Part shown: positions 8,896 to 17,771 of the stretch, in pieces | Numbering within the stretch: position 1 is the first letter of the stretch | Layout: each line of letters opens with the position of its first letter | Assembly (NCBI RefSeq): GCF_000425405.1 | Contig: NZ_AUDJ01000002.1 | Coordinates: forward strand, 310,001 to 374,000 | Length of the DNA stretch: 64,000 bases | Direction: 5' to 3' | From: Ferrimonas kyonanensis DSM 18153 | Lineage (GTDB): Bacteria; Pseudomonadota; Gammaproteobacteria; Enterobacterales; Shewanellaceae | Notes under the pieces: model-generated | Seen by the model: only the letters and a program-made list of their open reading frames with translations | Databases searched by the model: none | Told to the model about the DNA's origin: nothing | Made by a program: the position numbers and the translations under genes

Positions 8896-10070
8896 TTGAC
8901 CGCGGGGGTACTGGCAAGCGGCTGCGGCGCGGTGACCGGAGCGGTGTCAACATTCTCAGCATCCGCTTCGGCTTTGGCCTCAACCTCAACTTCAACCTCA
9001 ACCGCTTTAGATTCAACCGCTTCAGTAACGGCTTCCTGTACCGGTGTTTCGGATTTGTGGCTGGCCAGTGACAGCATCAGCCGTTCAATCTCCAGATGCT
9101 GTTGGGCCGCGCTGTGGGTCAGCTTGGTGGCGACCTCGACAATGGCCTGGGTTTGCTGGCTGAAAGGGCGATCGCGCACGTCGTCGCTGCCCAGGGCCTG
9201 AACCACCTGGTTGAGGCGGTTTTCCTGGGCCAGGATGTAGCTTTCGAAGTCGTCCTCATCGAGGGCGTCGAGATTTTTGACCGCCTGGGCGATGTGCTGA
9301 GCGTGGTCCAGGTCAAATTGTACCTGGGTCGCGGCAGCCTCGATGGCTTTGTCGTTTCTCGGGTCCGAGGCGATCACCGACTTGGCCAGTTCCATACTGG
9401 CCACGGCGCGCTGGAAGCTCAGCGGTGCAGAGCGGGCGAGCCGGTTCTTCTGCATGCTGGCCAGCTGTTTTTTCACTCCGGTCAGGGTCAGGCGTTCCAC
9501 GGTTTTGATCTCGATGGCGCTGAGCAGTTTGATCAGTTCAGCCTGTCCTTCCTGGGCGTCTTCGATGTCACCATCGGCCACCTCCTCCAGCAGATCCCGA
9601 TACTGTTGCTCGGCCCGGCGCATCTGCTTGCCAAAGTAGCTGGCGGCATCCAGTTGTTGCAGGCGGGCGCGCATCGCCATGGCGTCGGCGAGAACTTTTT
9701 CGGCGGTCTGTTTGATCAGGTAGCCGCTGTCGAGGGCCTGGTTGGCCTTGAGTACCGCCACCAGAATGTCGTCAACGGTGCCCTGATCGGCTTCGGCGGG
9801 GGTGTAGCGAATGTCGTCAAACTCCTCCTGAGCGTCCTTGTGCTGATCTTTGGCTTCCTCAAGCAGATCCGGGGCATACAGGGCCAGATCATCGGCCTGC
9901 GCCTGGGTCAGTCGCTGCGCCAGGGCGTCAACGGCAGACTGGGCCTGAATGAAAAACTCGGTAGCCTGGGCGTCGGCTTGCTGTTCGGCAACGATTTTTG
10001 GTGTGCTTTGGCAACCGCCCAGAATCAGGCTGGAGACGAAGAGAGCGGTAAGTGTGATGCGCGGTTTCAT
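8892..10070 (-). CDS. Coiled-coil outer-membrane-type lipoprotein of unknown function
   Basis: A 392-residue protein with a lipoprotein signal (MKPRITLTALFVSSLILGGC, lipobox LGGC). The mature chain is mostly alpha-helical, rich in Ala, Glu and Gln, with repeated heptad-like stretches that predict long coiled coils. The last 50 residues are a low-complexity Val/Glu/Ala tract (KAVEVEVEVEAKAEADAE). The start at 10070 is fixed by the signal peptide. No catalytic motif is visible. A structural or tethering role in the envelope is an inference from composition. Confidence 0.75.
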   Translation of the reverse strand: MKPRITLTALFVSSLILGGCQSTPKIVAEQQADAQATEFFIQAQSAVDALAQRLTQAQADDLALYAPDLLEEAKDQHKDAQEEFDDIRYTPAEADQGTVDDILVAVLKANQALDSGYLIKQTAEKVLADAMAMRARLQQLDAASYFGKQMRRAEQQYRDLLEEVADGDIEDAQEGQAELIKLLSAIEIKTVERLTLTGVKKQLASMQKNRLARSAPLSFQRAVASMELAKSVIASDPRNDKAIEAAATQVQFDLDHAQHIAQAVKNLDALDEDDFESYILAQENRLNQVVQALGSDDVRDRPFSQQTQAIVEVATKLTHSAAQQHLEIERLMLSLASHKSETPVQEAVTEAVESKAVEVEVEVEAKAEADAENVDTAPVTAPQPLASTPAVN

Positions 10071-10417
10071 GTCGGTACTACCCTGTATCGGCGCGTAAAC
10101 GCCGGTGTTCTGTGGTTGATCTGTGGCCACGCTGCAGTGGCCCTGCTGTTCATATCGACCCAATGTGGTCACAGCTTTAGCGTCAGAGTATGCCGCCGGA
10201 AACCGTTTGCCTACGCCAGGGTTTAAAAAATAGGTTAAGTGTCAGATTTATAAGTCATATATTTGCCAAAATAGAGATTCTGAACCTGACTTGAATGGGT
10301 GTTTAGCTGTGCTTACTTATGGCTTCTGAACCTAGTGTTATAACTGGATACACTTTGTGACTGCAGAAACCGGCCCAGGAGTTGCTAGGATTAATGGGAG
10401 TCGATGTGGGAGGCGCC
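10071..10417. other. Intergenic region between divergent lipoprotein and LRAT/NC-like genes
   Basis: About 350 bases, AT-rich in the middle (10200-10350). It must hold both promoters, but I see no element strong enough to name and no convincing small gene. Confidence 0.4.
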
Positions 10418-10987
10418 ATGGCATTACCCTGGATACTGGCAGCGCTGGCCGGAGGGCTGGTGGCGGCGGATTACAAGCGCAGTCGTGACAAGAAGCAGCA
10501 GCGGCGCTATCACGATCGTAGTGACAGCCCACAGATGGTGCTGCGCCCCAGTGAGTGGGCCAGTGGCAAGGCCCGGGTTGCGCCCCAACCAGGTTCGCTG
10601 GTGGCCTGCCATGTGTATGGGGCCATTGAACACGTGGGGATCTGGGTCGATGACGATCAAATTGTTGAGCTGCATGGCAGCGGTCTGGTTCGAGTGGTGT
10701 CCCCACGGCGTTTCCTGCAGGGGCGCACTGGTCAACGTTTGTTTGTGTGCGTTGACCGCCATCATCGCCCCCTGGTGGATCTTGGCGCCATTGAGCGCTC
10801 GGGTCAGTCGCTGTATCAGTATCGACGTTACGATCTGTTAAAGGACAACTGCTATCGGTTCGTGTGGTTCTGCCTGTCGGGCAAACAGCGGCGATTTGAC
10901 AGTTTTGGTGCTTTGAATCAGGCGTTGGCCCAGCATTTTGGCCAGGACCTGTATTGGGATGCGGCTAAGGTGAGGCGGCTGGATTGA
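10418..10987 (+). CDS. LRAT/NC-domain (NlpC/P60-like fold) membrane-anchored protein
   Basis: A 189-residue protein. Residues 1-20 form a hydrophobic N-terminal helix, followed by a basic stretch. The remainder matches the permuted papain-like LRAT/NC pattern: histidine in IEHVGIWVDDD (about residue 71), then a cysteine in KDNCYRFVWFC (about residue 147), similar to the NCEHF motif. Family members act as acyltransferases, phospholipases or thiol hydrolases; the substrate here is unknown. The start at 10418 has GGAG 6 bases upstream and is preferred to an ATG 36 bases earlier. Confidence 0.7.
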   Translation: MALPWILAALAGGLVAADYKRSRDKKQQRRYHDRSDSPQMVLRPSEWASGKARVAPQPGSLVACHVYGAIEHVGIWVDDDQIVELHGSGLVRVVSPRRFLQGRTGQRLFVCVDRHHRPLVDLGAIERSGQSLYQYRRYDLLKDNCYRFVWFCLSGKQRRFDSFGALNQALAQHFGQDLYWDAAKVRRLD

Positions 10988-11026
10988 GGCTCACGACGCG
11001 GCGAACGCCGTGAGCCCGACGAGACA

Positions 11027-12118
11027 TCAGTCTTGTTGCTGATGGCGTTTCTGGCTGGCGGCGACGGCGTCGGCAATCAGCTCCAGGCCGGTCTTGTCAC
11101 AGGCGGGCAGGCTGGCATCACTCAGGTTGATCGGAGTAATGCGAGGGCCCCATTTGATGACGGCGGCGGCGGAGGTCAGGCCAGCGCCAAAGGCACAAGA
11201 CAACAGGGTGTCACCGGGTTGAATCCGACCTTGATCCAGGGCATCACACAGGGCAATCGGTACGGTGGCGGCCGAGGTGTTGCCGTAGTTCTCGATATTG
11301 ATGAAGGCCTTGTCTTTGGCCAGTCCCAATTTGTTGATCAGGGTGTCGATGATGCGCACGTTGGCCTGGTGGGGCACCACCAGGTCCACATCTTCCAGAC
11401 CGGTGCCACTTTCCTCCAGAACTTGCTTGCCCAGTGCCGACATGCCGGCAATGGCACGTTTAAAGATTTCGCGGCCTTCAAACTGAAACTGGAACTCGGT
11501 GGCGGTTGGGCTGAGCCGGTCCATATCGGTGCCAAAGCCGGCTACCTTGAGAATCTCCCTTGCCTGAGGATCGTTGTTCATGGCGTAGCTGAGTACGCCT
11601 TGTGGTTCCTCGCTTTCCACCGCTTCCAGAATCACGGCACCGGCGCCATCACCGAACAGCACCGCGGTATCGCGCTGCAGCCAGTCCAGCAGGAAGGTCA
11701 GTCGTTCTGCGCCAATCACCAGCACTCGCTTGGCCTGGCCACTCTTGATTTGGGCGGTGGCCAGACCGAGACCGTACAGGAATCCGGAGCAGGCGGCGTT
11801 GATGTCAAAGGCGGCACATTGGGCGTCGATGTTGGCCTGTACCGTGGCGGCGATGTTGGGCACCAGCGTATCCGGTGAGGCGCTGCCAAGGATGATCATG
11901 TCCAGATCGCTGCCCTGCAGGCCAGCGGCCGCCAGGGCATGTTGGGCGGCAACGGTGGCCATCGCTGAGGTGCTGACATGGCTGATGTGACGCTGGCCGA
12001 TGCCGGTCCGACTGCGAATCCATTCGTCGGATGTGTCCATAAAGGTGGCCAGATCGTGGTTGCTGAGTGTGGCCTGAGGCAGACATTTGCCCCAACCGGT
12101 AATTTGAGCATTAAGCAT
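11027..12118 (-). CDS. 3-oxoacyl-ACP synthase III-like enzyme (KAS III)
   Basis: A 363-residue thiolase-fold enzyme with the complete KAS III catalytic triad: Cys110 in INAACSGF, His250 in VVPHQAN, and Asn280 in ENYGNTSAA. These enzymes condense an acyl-CoA primer with malonyl-ACP, usually to start fatty acid synthesis. It is not in a fab operon here and is somewhat longer than E. coli FabH (317 residues), so it could be a second, specialised KAS III. The start at 12118 has GGAGAG 5 bases upstream. A terminator-like hairpin stands immediately before that ribosome site. Confidence 0.87.
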   Translation of the reverse strand: MLNAQITGWGKCLPQATLSNHDLATFMDTSDEWIRSRTGIGQRHISHVSTSAMATVAAQHALAAAGLQGSDLDMIILGSASPDTLVPNIAATVQANIDAQCAAFDINAACSGFLYGLGLATAQIKSGQAKRVLVIGAERLTFLLDWLQRDTAVLFGDGAGAVILEAVESEEPQGVLSYAMNNDPQAREILKVAGFGTDMDRLSPTATEFQFQFEGREIFKRAIAGMSALGKQVLEESGTGLEDVDLVVPHQANVRIIDTLINKLGLAKDKAFINIENYGNTSAATVPIALCDALDQGRIQPGDTLLSCAFGAGLTSAAAVIKWGPRITPINLSDASLPACDKTGLELIADAVAASQKRHQQQD

Positions 12119-12128
12119 GGAGACTCTC

Positions 12129-12161
12129 CAAAAACGCAAAGCACTCCCCAAGGGAGCGCTT
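12129..12161 (-). terminator. Terminator/attenuator-like hairpin directly upstream of the KAS III ribosome site
   Basis: On the minus strand, a 9-10 bp stem AAGCGCTCC/GGAGTGCTT is followed by TTGCGTTTTT, then directly by the GGAGAG ribosome site of the KAS III gene. It could terminate the GntR transcript coming from 12281, or act as an attenuator of the KAS III gene. Confidence 0.6.
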
Positions 12162-12280
12162 AAGTCGGATTTCCGCAGCAGTATGGCCGTCGAGAACTGG
12201 GGCGCGGTTGCTCACAGGGTCGATAGCTATAAAGGTAGCAGCCCGGACTGGAAACGGTTGTATCACCGGACTCTCTGCGG

Positions 12281-12961
12281 CTATTTGTCGTTGTTAACGT
12301 GTTCTTCAACCAGCTTTTTGACGCCGTCTTTGGCGTGCAAGATGTGGTTGACGAGGAGGGTGGCAGCGGCGTCGATCTGGCCGGAGCGACACAGTTCCAG
12401 CAACTGCCGATGTTCGGTTTCCGCTCGGGGAATGCCGCCGGTCAGCAACAGCTGCAGGCGAATGTAACGATCGGAATTGGTGTTAAGGCCTTTGATCACT
12501 TCCATGGCCTGGGGACGGTTGGCGCCCAGATACAGGCAGGCGTGAAATTGGGTATTGAGTTCACTCCAGGTGTTGACCGCATTTTCCGATCGAAATGCCG
12601 ACTCCAGTTTGGTCAACACCTCCTCGGCGTGGTTCAGCTGTTTTTCGGTCAGGTTGGGGATCGACTTGCGCAGCAGATCAGGTTCAATCAGGGCGCGCAG
12701 TTCAAACAGTTCGCTGGCTTGCTCTACCGACAATTCGGTGGCGGTGGCCCCTTTGTGGGCTTCGAACTTCACCAGGCCTTCCGCTTCCAGTTGCAACAGG
12801 GCTTCGCGAACCGGAATTCGGCTGACGTTCAACTCCTGAGCCAATGCGCTTTGGCGCAGGGGTTCACCCGCCTTGATGTCTCCGGAAAGGATCTTCTCGC
12901 GCAGTACTTCAACGACGAGTTGAGTGCGGGTTTTATGAACAATGGGACTGGCCTGACTCAT
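12281..12961 (-). CDS. GntR/FCD-family transcriptional regulator, probable hydroxyproline-locus repressor
   Basis: A 226-residue protein. Residues 8-75 are a GntR winged helix (VVEVLREKILSGDIKAGEPL, then LAQELNVSRIPVREAL). Residues 85-215 form the all-helical FCD ligand domain, with His residues (TQFHACLYLG and EHRQLLELC) at the usual metal/ligand sites. FCD regulators bind small carboxylates and usually repress a neighbouring catabolic operon. It lies immediately downstream of the hydroxyproline genes, and matching operator-like sites occur at its own promoter and in the divergent catabolic promoter. Confidence 0.85.
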   Translation of the reverse strand: MSQASPIVHKTRTQLVVEVLREKILSGDIKAGEPLRQSALAQELNVSRIPVREALLQLEAEGLVKFEAHKGATATELSVEQASELFELRALIEPDLLRKSIPNLTEKQLNHAEEVLTKLESAFRSENAVNTWSELNTQFHACLYLGANRPQAMEVIKGLNTNSDRYIRLQLLLTGGIPRAETEHRQLLELCRSGQIDAAATLLVNHILHAKDGVKKLVEEHVNNDK

Positions 12962-13011
12962 GATTGCTTACTTATTGATTAGTCAGGTTATAGGTTAACG
13001 AGTTTGTAGGG

Positions 13012-13043
13012 TGAAGAAAAGCGAAAGGCCCAGATTTGGGCCC
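13012..13043 (-). terminator. Terminator of the leftward hydroxyproline operon
   Basis: On the minus strand, stem GGCCCA/TGGGCC with a 4-base loop is followed by TTTCGCTTTTCTTC. It lies 30 bases after the dehydrogenase stop codon. Confidence 0.7.
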
Positions 13044-13045
13044 TT

Positions 13046-13057
13046 TTTGTATACAAA
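13046..13057. promoter_or_regulatory. Candidate GntR/FCD operator upstream of the regulator gene
   Basis: Perfect 12-base palindrome TTTGTATACAAA, matching the TTGTATACAA-type sites bound by FCD-class GntR regulators. It lies 85 bases upstream of the regulator start, consistent with autoregulation. A related site lies at 16628. Confidence 0.55.
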
Positions 13058-13073
13058 GTGGCGTATCTAGCGG

Positions 13074-14630
13074 TCAATAGCGAAGCTGGGGTGCATCGCT
13101 GTCATCCCGCAATGATTCTGGCAACAGCGACTGCGGCATGTTCTGCCAGGCCAGTGGCCGGGTAAAGCGCTTTATCGCTTCCGCCCCTACCGAGGTCGAT
13201 TGACTGTGGGTGGCGGCCGGCCAGGGACCGCCGTGCTGCATGGCGTGGCAGACCTCGACGCCGGTGGGCATCTGGTTGGCGATCAGGCGACCTACTTTGT
13301 GGGCGATGGCGGTGATCAGCGCGGCTTGCTGCTGCATCTCCTGGTCACTGCCGTGTATCGTCGCGGTGAGCTGCCCCGGCAGGGCGTCCACCAACTGCAG
13401 TCGCTGCTGATCGTCCTGAGTCTCGATCACCAGCACCGCAGGACCGAAGATCTCCTCCAGCAGTTGGGGGCGGCTCAGCGCCACCGCCGCCGTGGTGACA
13501 AAGGCGCGGGCTTGAGTCTGGTTTGTGCCCGGCAGTGCCTGACCCCGGGCCAGTTCATCGACGCCGTCGGTGGCCGCCAATTGTGCCACTCCCTGATGGA
13601 AGGCCGTGGCAATGCCGGCGGTCAGCATGGTGCCACAAGGCTGCTCACTGACGGCGGTTGCCAGTGCGCTCAGGTAACGGTCCAGGCCCTCTCCCCGAGG
13701 CGCGATGACCACGCCGGGGCTGGTGCAAAACTGCCCCTGACCCATCATCATCGACAGGACTTGCTGCTGAGCCAGCGTTTCGGCGTTTTGTGCCAGAGTT
13801 TCGGCTAACAAAAACTGTGGGTTGACCGACCCCAGTTCGCCAAAGAAGGGGATGGGCTGCGGCCTGCTGGCTGCCAGTTGAGACAACTGCTGGCCGACGG
13901 CAAATGAACCGGTAAAGCCCACCGCCTGTATGCACGGGTCCTGAACCAGCGCCCGTGACAGGGACGGCGAGCGGCCCTGAATCAGACTGACCACGCCTTT
14001 GGGGGCGCCACATTGCTCGATGGCTCGAAGCAGCGCCGTCGTCACCATCTCGGTGGTCGCCGGGTGGGCCGGGTGGCCTTTGATGACCACCGGACAACCG
14101 GCGGCCAGGGCCGAGGCGGTGTCACCACCGGCGGCGGAAAAGGCCAAAGGGAAGTTAGACGCGCCAAAGACGGCCACCGGTCCCAGGGGCAGGTGGTCGA
14201 GTCGAATGTCCGGCTTGGGCAGCGGGGTGCGTTGGGGTTGGGCCAGATCGATGATTTGGCTCTGTTTGGGCTGGCGCAGCAGCGTAGCGAACAGCCTCAG
14301 TTGACCGCAGGTGCGGCCGCGTTCGCCATTGAGCCGGGCGGCGGGCAGGGCGGTTTCCTGTTGAGCGACGTCGGTGAGGGTGTCGCCAAGGGCCTCGATG
14401 GCTTCGGCCATGGCTTCCAGCAGTTCGGCCCGCTGTAATGGCGTCCACAGCCGGTACTCTAGGAAGGCAGCCCGGGCGGCCTCGGTGGCCTGGCTGACAT
14501 CGGTTTCGGTGCCATCGGCAAACTGCCACGGCAGCGGGGCGTTGGTGGCCGGATTAAGGCTGTGAAAGTCACTGTCGGGCTGACCGGCCCACTGTCCATT
14601 GATCAAGTGCTGACCGCGAAGGGTTAACAT
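13074..14630 (-). CDS. 2,5-dioxovalerate (alpha-ketoglutarate semialdehyde) dehydrogenase
   Basis: A 518-residue aldehyde dehydrogenase of the NADP-dependent ketoglutarate semialdehyde branch. The general-base Glu265 lies in FFGELGSVNP and the nucleophile Cys302 in GQGQFCTSPG; the N-terminal part contains FGASNFPLAFS of the nucleotide site. It oxidises 2,5-dioxopentanoate to 2-oxoglutarate, the last step of hydroxyproline breakdown. It lies 8 bases downstream of the epimerase gene in the same leftward operon, which supports the substrate. Lack of the usual EMGGNNP loop and presence of FGELGSVNP is typical of this branch. Confidence 0.88.
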   Translation of the reverse strand: MLTLRGQHLINGQWAGQPDSDFHSLNPATNAPLPWQFADGTETDVSQATEAARAAFLEYRLWTPLQRAELLEAMAEAIEALGDTLTDVAQQETALPAARLNGERGRTCGQLRLFATLLRQPKQSQIIDLAQPQRTPLPKPDIRLDHLPLGPVAVFGASNFPLAFSAAGGDTASALAAGCPVVIKGHPAHPATTEMVTTALLRAIEQCGAPKGVVSLIQGRSPSLSRALVQDPCIQAVGFTGSFAVGQQLSQLAASRPQPIPFFGELGSVNPQFLLAETLAQNAETLAQQQVLSMMMGQGQFCTSPGVVIAPRGEGLDRYLSALATAVSEQPCGTMLTAGIATAFHQGVAQLAATDGVDELARGQALPGTNQTQARAFVTTAAVALSRPQLLEEIFGPAVLVIETQDDQQRLQLVDALPGQLTATIHGSDQEMQQQAALITAIAHKVGRLIANQMPTGVEVCHAMQHGGPWPAATHSQSTSVGAEAIKRFTRPLAWQNMPQSLLPESLRDDSDAPQLRY

Positions 14631-14638
14631 AAAATTCC

Positions 14639-15640
14639 TTATTTAACTTGAAAGCCAAAAGCGTAAGGGTCGTCGTCGTCGACGGTGATAGTGTTATGGC
14701 CGGTGACTCTGGCCCAGCCCTCAATCTCCGGCACGATGGCCGGATAGGGGCCCACTTCGGTGGTGGCGGTGACGGTGCCGGTAAACTGGCTGCCGATGAT
14801 CGACTCATGCACGTAGCGCTCGCCGGTGGCCAGCAACCCCTTGGCATGACGTTGGGCCATGCGGGCACTGGTGCCGGTGCCGCAGGGAGAGCGATCCAGG
14901 GCCCGATCGCCATAAAAAACCGCATTGGCGCCATCGGAGTCCGGCTGGGTGGGCTCCCCGGTCCACAGCACATGGGATATCCCCTCGACACTGGCGTCGT
15001 GCGGGTGGTGGCAGCTCAATTGTTGGCGGGCGGCCTGTCGTACTCGAGGGCTCCAGCGTAGCAGGGTGTCGGCGTCCCAGTGTTTCAGGCCCGGGTAGTG
15101 TTGCTGAGGCTCGACGATGACGTAGAAGTTACCGCCATAGGCGACGTCGACGGTCAGTTGACCCAGCCCGGGCACCGACACGACCACGTCCCGGTGGGCC
15201 AGGTAGCTGGCGACGTTGGTGATGCGTACCCGCTCGACCTTGTGGCCCCGGCGCTGGTAGTGCACCGACACCTGGCCGGCAGGGACATCCAGGACCAGTC
15301 GTCCTTCGGTGCGCGGTTGCAGCAATCCGGCCTCCAGCGCGGCGGTAACCGTGCCTATGGTGCCATGGCCGCACATCGGCAGGCAGCCGGAGGTTTCGAT
15401 GAACAGGATGGCGGCATCGGCGTTGGCTGAGCAGGGCGGATACAGCAGGGCGCCGGACATCATGTCATGACCTCGTGGCTCAAACATCAATGCCTGGCGT
15501 ATCCAGTCGTAATGGGCCAGAAAATCCTGGCGTTTTTCGCTCATGGTGTGGCCCCGCAGCGGCGGGTGGCCGCTGGTTACCAGCCGCACCGGGTTGCCAC
15601 AGGTATGGGCATCGATACAGAAAAAAGTGCCTTTAATCAT
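14639..15640 (-). CDS. 4-hydroxyproline 2-epimerase (proline racemase family, Cys/Cys)
   Basis: A 333-residue proline racemase-fold enzyme. Both catalytic thiols are present: Cys90 in PMCGHGTIG and Cys253 in DRSPCGTGTS. Two cysteines indicate racemase/epimerase chemistry rather than dehydration. Given the neighbours, the likely reaction is trans-4-hydroxy-L-proline to cis-4-hydroxy-D-proline. The product would then be oxidised by the DadA-like enzyme at 17772, deaminated by the DapA-like enzyme and finished by the semialdehyde dehydrogenase. It is 13 bases downstream of the DapA-like gene. Confidence 0.9.
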   Translation of the reverse strand: MIKGTFFCIDAHTCGNPVRLVTSGHPPLRGHTMSEKRQDFLAHYDWIRQALMFEPRGHDMMSGALLYPPCSANADAAILFIETSGCLPMCGHGTIGTVTAALEAGLLQPRTEGRLVLDVPAGQVSVHYQRRGHKVERVRITNVASYLAHRDVVVSVPGLGQLTVDVAYGGNFYVIVEPQQHYPGLKHWDADTLLRWSPRVRQAARQQLSCHHPHDASVEGISHVLWTGEPTQPDSDGANAVFYGDRALDRSPCGTGTSARMAQRHAKGLLATGERYVHESIIGSQFTGTVTATTEVGPYPAIVPEIEGWARVTGHNTITVDDDDPYAFGFQVK

Positions 15641-15653
15641 GCCGGCTCCTCAA

Positions 15654-16568
15654 TCAGTCCTGGTTGTATTGACTCAGATCGATACGGTTGGCAATGGCGT
15701 CGTTATACACCTGAGTGACCCGAGCGCGCTCGGCACCGGAAAGGGGCAGGCGCGGGGCGCGAACGTTTTCGCTACCGCGGCCAGCCAACTGCTCGGCGTA
15801 CTTGATGCATTGCACCAGGTGAGGGACGGTGTCCAGGCGCAGCAGCGGCAGGAACCAGCGCCAAATCTCCTTGGCTTCCTCATAGCGACCGGCACGGGCC
15901 AGCTTGTAGATAGTTACCGATTCCTGCGGGAAGACATTGGTCAGGCCGGAGATCCAGCCGGTGGCGCCGAGCATCAGGCTTTCCAAGGCAATGTCGTCGA
16001 CGCCGCAGAACAGGATGAAGCGATCTTTAAAGGCGTTGTGCAGTTCCGTCAGGCGGCGGGTGTCGGTGGTGGACTCCTTGATGGCGACAATATTTGGTTC
16101 CTGGGCCAGGATTCCGGTCATCTCGATGTCGACATCGACGCCGTAGGTCACCGGGTTGTTGTAGATCATGATCGGCAACGAGGTGGCCCGGGCGACCTGC
16201 TGATAGTGGTGCAGGGTCTCGTCCCGGTTGGCGCGGTAGACCATACCCGGCAACAGCATGATGCCATCGACGCCGATCTGCTGAGCATCGCCGACAAAGT
16301 CGATGGCAAACTGAGTGGTGGTTTCGGCGCAGCCGCTGATCACCGGAATTCGGCCAGCGGCGACGCTGAGGGTATGGCGCAGAAACTGGCGTTTCTCCTC
16401 GGCACTCAGTGAGCAGTTCTCGCCGACGGTTCCCAGGGCAATGATGCCATCGATGCCTTCGGCGATGAGTTGGTTAAGCATGCGAGCGTTGGCTTCAAAG
16501 TTGATGCTGCCATCGTCGTTGAATTGAGTCGAAATCGCTGGATAGACGCCGTTCCAGTTTACCTTCAT
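15654..16568 (-). CDS. DapA-family lyase, probable 1-pyrroline-4-hydroxy-2-carboxylate deaminase
   Basis: A 304-residue TIM-barrel protein of the dihydrodipicolinate synthase/N-acetylneuraminate lyase family. The Schiff-base Lys164 lies in IVAIKEST and the catalytic Tyr136 in IMIYNNP; the GTVGEN motif (residues 47-52) binds the carboxylate. In hydroxyproline loci the DapA homologue converts 4-hydroxy-1-pyrroline-2-carboxylate to 2,5-dioxovalerate plus ammonia, and I infer that role here. The start at 16568 has an AGGAAGG ribosome site; upstream codons would add an unsupported extension. It is the first gene of the leftward operon. Confidence 0.87.
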   Translation of the reverse strand: MKVNWNGVYPAISTQFNDDGSINFEANARMLNQLIAEGIDGIIALGTVGENCSLSAEEKRQFLRHTLSVAAGRIPVISGCAETTTQFAIDFVGDAQQIGVDGIMLLPGMVYRANRDETLHHYQQVARATSLPIMIYNNPVTYGVDVDIEMTGILAQEPNIVAIKESTTDTRRLTELHNAFKDRFILFCGVDDIALESLMLGATGWISGLTNVFPQESVTIYKLARAGRYEEAKEIWRWFLPLLRLDTVPHLVQCIKYAEQLAGRGSENVRAPRLPLSGAERARVTQVYNDAIANRIDLSQYNQD

Positions 16569-16627
16569 TGGGGTTCCTTCCTGTGTCGTATTGTAACTGT
16601 CTGAATTGTTCAGAATGTCCATGTATA

Positions 16628-16637
16628 TTGTATGCAA
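16628..16637. promoter_or_regulatory. Candidate GntR/FCD operator in the divergent hydroxyproline promoter
   Basis: TTGTATGCAA matches the core of the palindrome at 13046 (TTGTATACAA) with a single change. It lies between the leftward deaminase operon (start 16568) and the rightward dehydratase operon (start 16735), so one regulator could control both. Confidence 0.5.
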
Positions 16638-16734
16638 AAACCAAAATTATGTTACCTTAAGGTTATCGCACAGGCAAGATGCCGGGGCAATTCAAACTTG
16701 CTGCCGGCGCAGAAGTAAGGACAAGGACCCGTTT

Positions 16735-17769
16735 ATGCTCTCTCTGACCCTGCCGGCGCCATTGGCGGCCGAGGCCCTAACCACACTGGACGCCCACACC
16801 GAGGGTGAGCCGCTGCGGATCATTACCGGTGGCTATCCCCCGATCCCAGGTAGCACCATTCTGGAGAAGCGTCGCTACCTGCAGGCCCACCTGGATCACT
16901 ACCGTCGGTTGTTGATGCATGAGCCCCGTGGTCACGCGGACATGTACGGTGCGCTGCTCACCGAACCGACCACCCTGGACGGTGATTTCGGGGTGTTGTT
17001 TCTGCATAACGAGGGATACTCCAGCATGTGTGGTCATGGCATTCTGGCGGTGGTGCAGGCCGCGGCGAAATGCGGTTGGTTCAGCGTCACCGCCATGCCC
17101 GAAACCATCAATATCGATGCCCCGGCCGGGCGGATTCAGGCCCAGGTGTGGCGCAACGGGGCCGGGGGCATCGAAGCCAGCTTTATCAACGTGCCGTCCT
17201 GGGCCGAAGCCCTGGACTGTCGGGTCGAGGTGCCGGGACTGGGGTCGGTGGAGTATGACATCGGTTTTGGTGGCGCCTACTACGCCTATGTGGATGCCGA
17301 TGCGTTGGGGTTGAGTTGTGAGCCGGAGCGGCTGCCGACGCTGATCAGCGCTGGGCGGGCGATCAAACAGGCGGTGATGGCGACGCACCCGCTGGCTCAT
17401 CCTCAAGAAGCGGACCTCAGCTTTCTGTATGGCACCCTGTTTACCTCGGCCCGCACCCGGGATCCGGATTGCCACAGTCGTCATGTGTGTGTGTTTGCCG
17501 ATGGCGAAGTGGACCGCAGTCCTACCGGAACCGGGGTTGCCGGTCGGGTGGCGCTGTTGCATGCCCGCAACCAGGTGGCGCTGGGCCAGCCGCTGATGAT
17601 AGAGAGCATCGTCGGCGGTCGAATGACGGTCACGGCCACCGATGCCGTCGACTATCACGGCAAGGCGGCGCTGCTGCCTCGAGTCAGCGGCCGCAGTTGG
17701 ATTACCGGTGAACATAGGTTTGTGCTGGAGCCGGACGACCCGTTTTCTCAGGGATTTTTGTTGAGGTGA
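16735..17769 (+). CDS. trans-3-hydroxy-L-proline dehydratase (proline racemase family, Cys/Thr)
   Basis: A 344-residue protein of the proline racemase family. The first catalytic residue is Cys99 (SSMCGHGIL) but the second is Thr264 ([11 protein letters not shown]) instead of Cys. In this family the Cys/Thr pair marks dehydratases that convert trans-3-hydroxy-L-proline to pyrroline-2-carboxylate. The start at 16735 is supported by AAGGACAAGGA upstream. The next gene starts 2 bases after its stop, so the two are coupled. Together with the Cys/Cys paralogue at 14639 the locus could handle both 3- and 4-hydroxyproline, as in collagen. Confidence 0.85.
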   Translation: MLSLTLPAPLAAEALTTLDAHTEGEPLRIITGGYPPIPGSTILEKRRYLQAHLDHYRRLLMHEPRGHADMYGALLTEPTTLDGDFGVLFLHNEGYSSMCGHGILAVVQAAAKCGWFSVTAMPETINIDAPAGRIQAQVWRNGAGGIEASFINVPSWAEALDCRVEVPGLGSVEYDIGFGGAYYAYVDADALGLSCEPERLPTLISAGRAIKQAVMATHPLAHPQEADLSFLYGTLFTSARTRDPDCHSRHVCVFADGEVDRSPTGTGVAGRVALLHARNQVALGQPLMIESIVGGRMTVTATDAVDYHGKAALLPRVSGRSWITGEHRFVLEPDDPFSQGFLLR

Positions 17770-17771
17770 CC

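Noticed and set aside
9096-10226. A 376-codon rightward frame opposite the coiled-coil lipoprotein gene
   Set aside because: The opposite frame has a proper lipoprotein signal and coiled-coil composition; this one has neither a ribosome site nor a fold signature.
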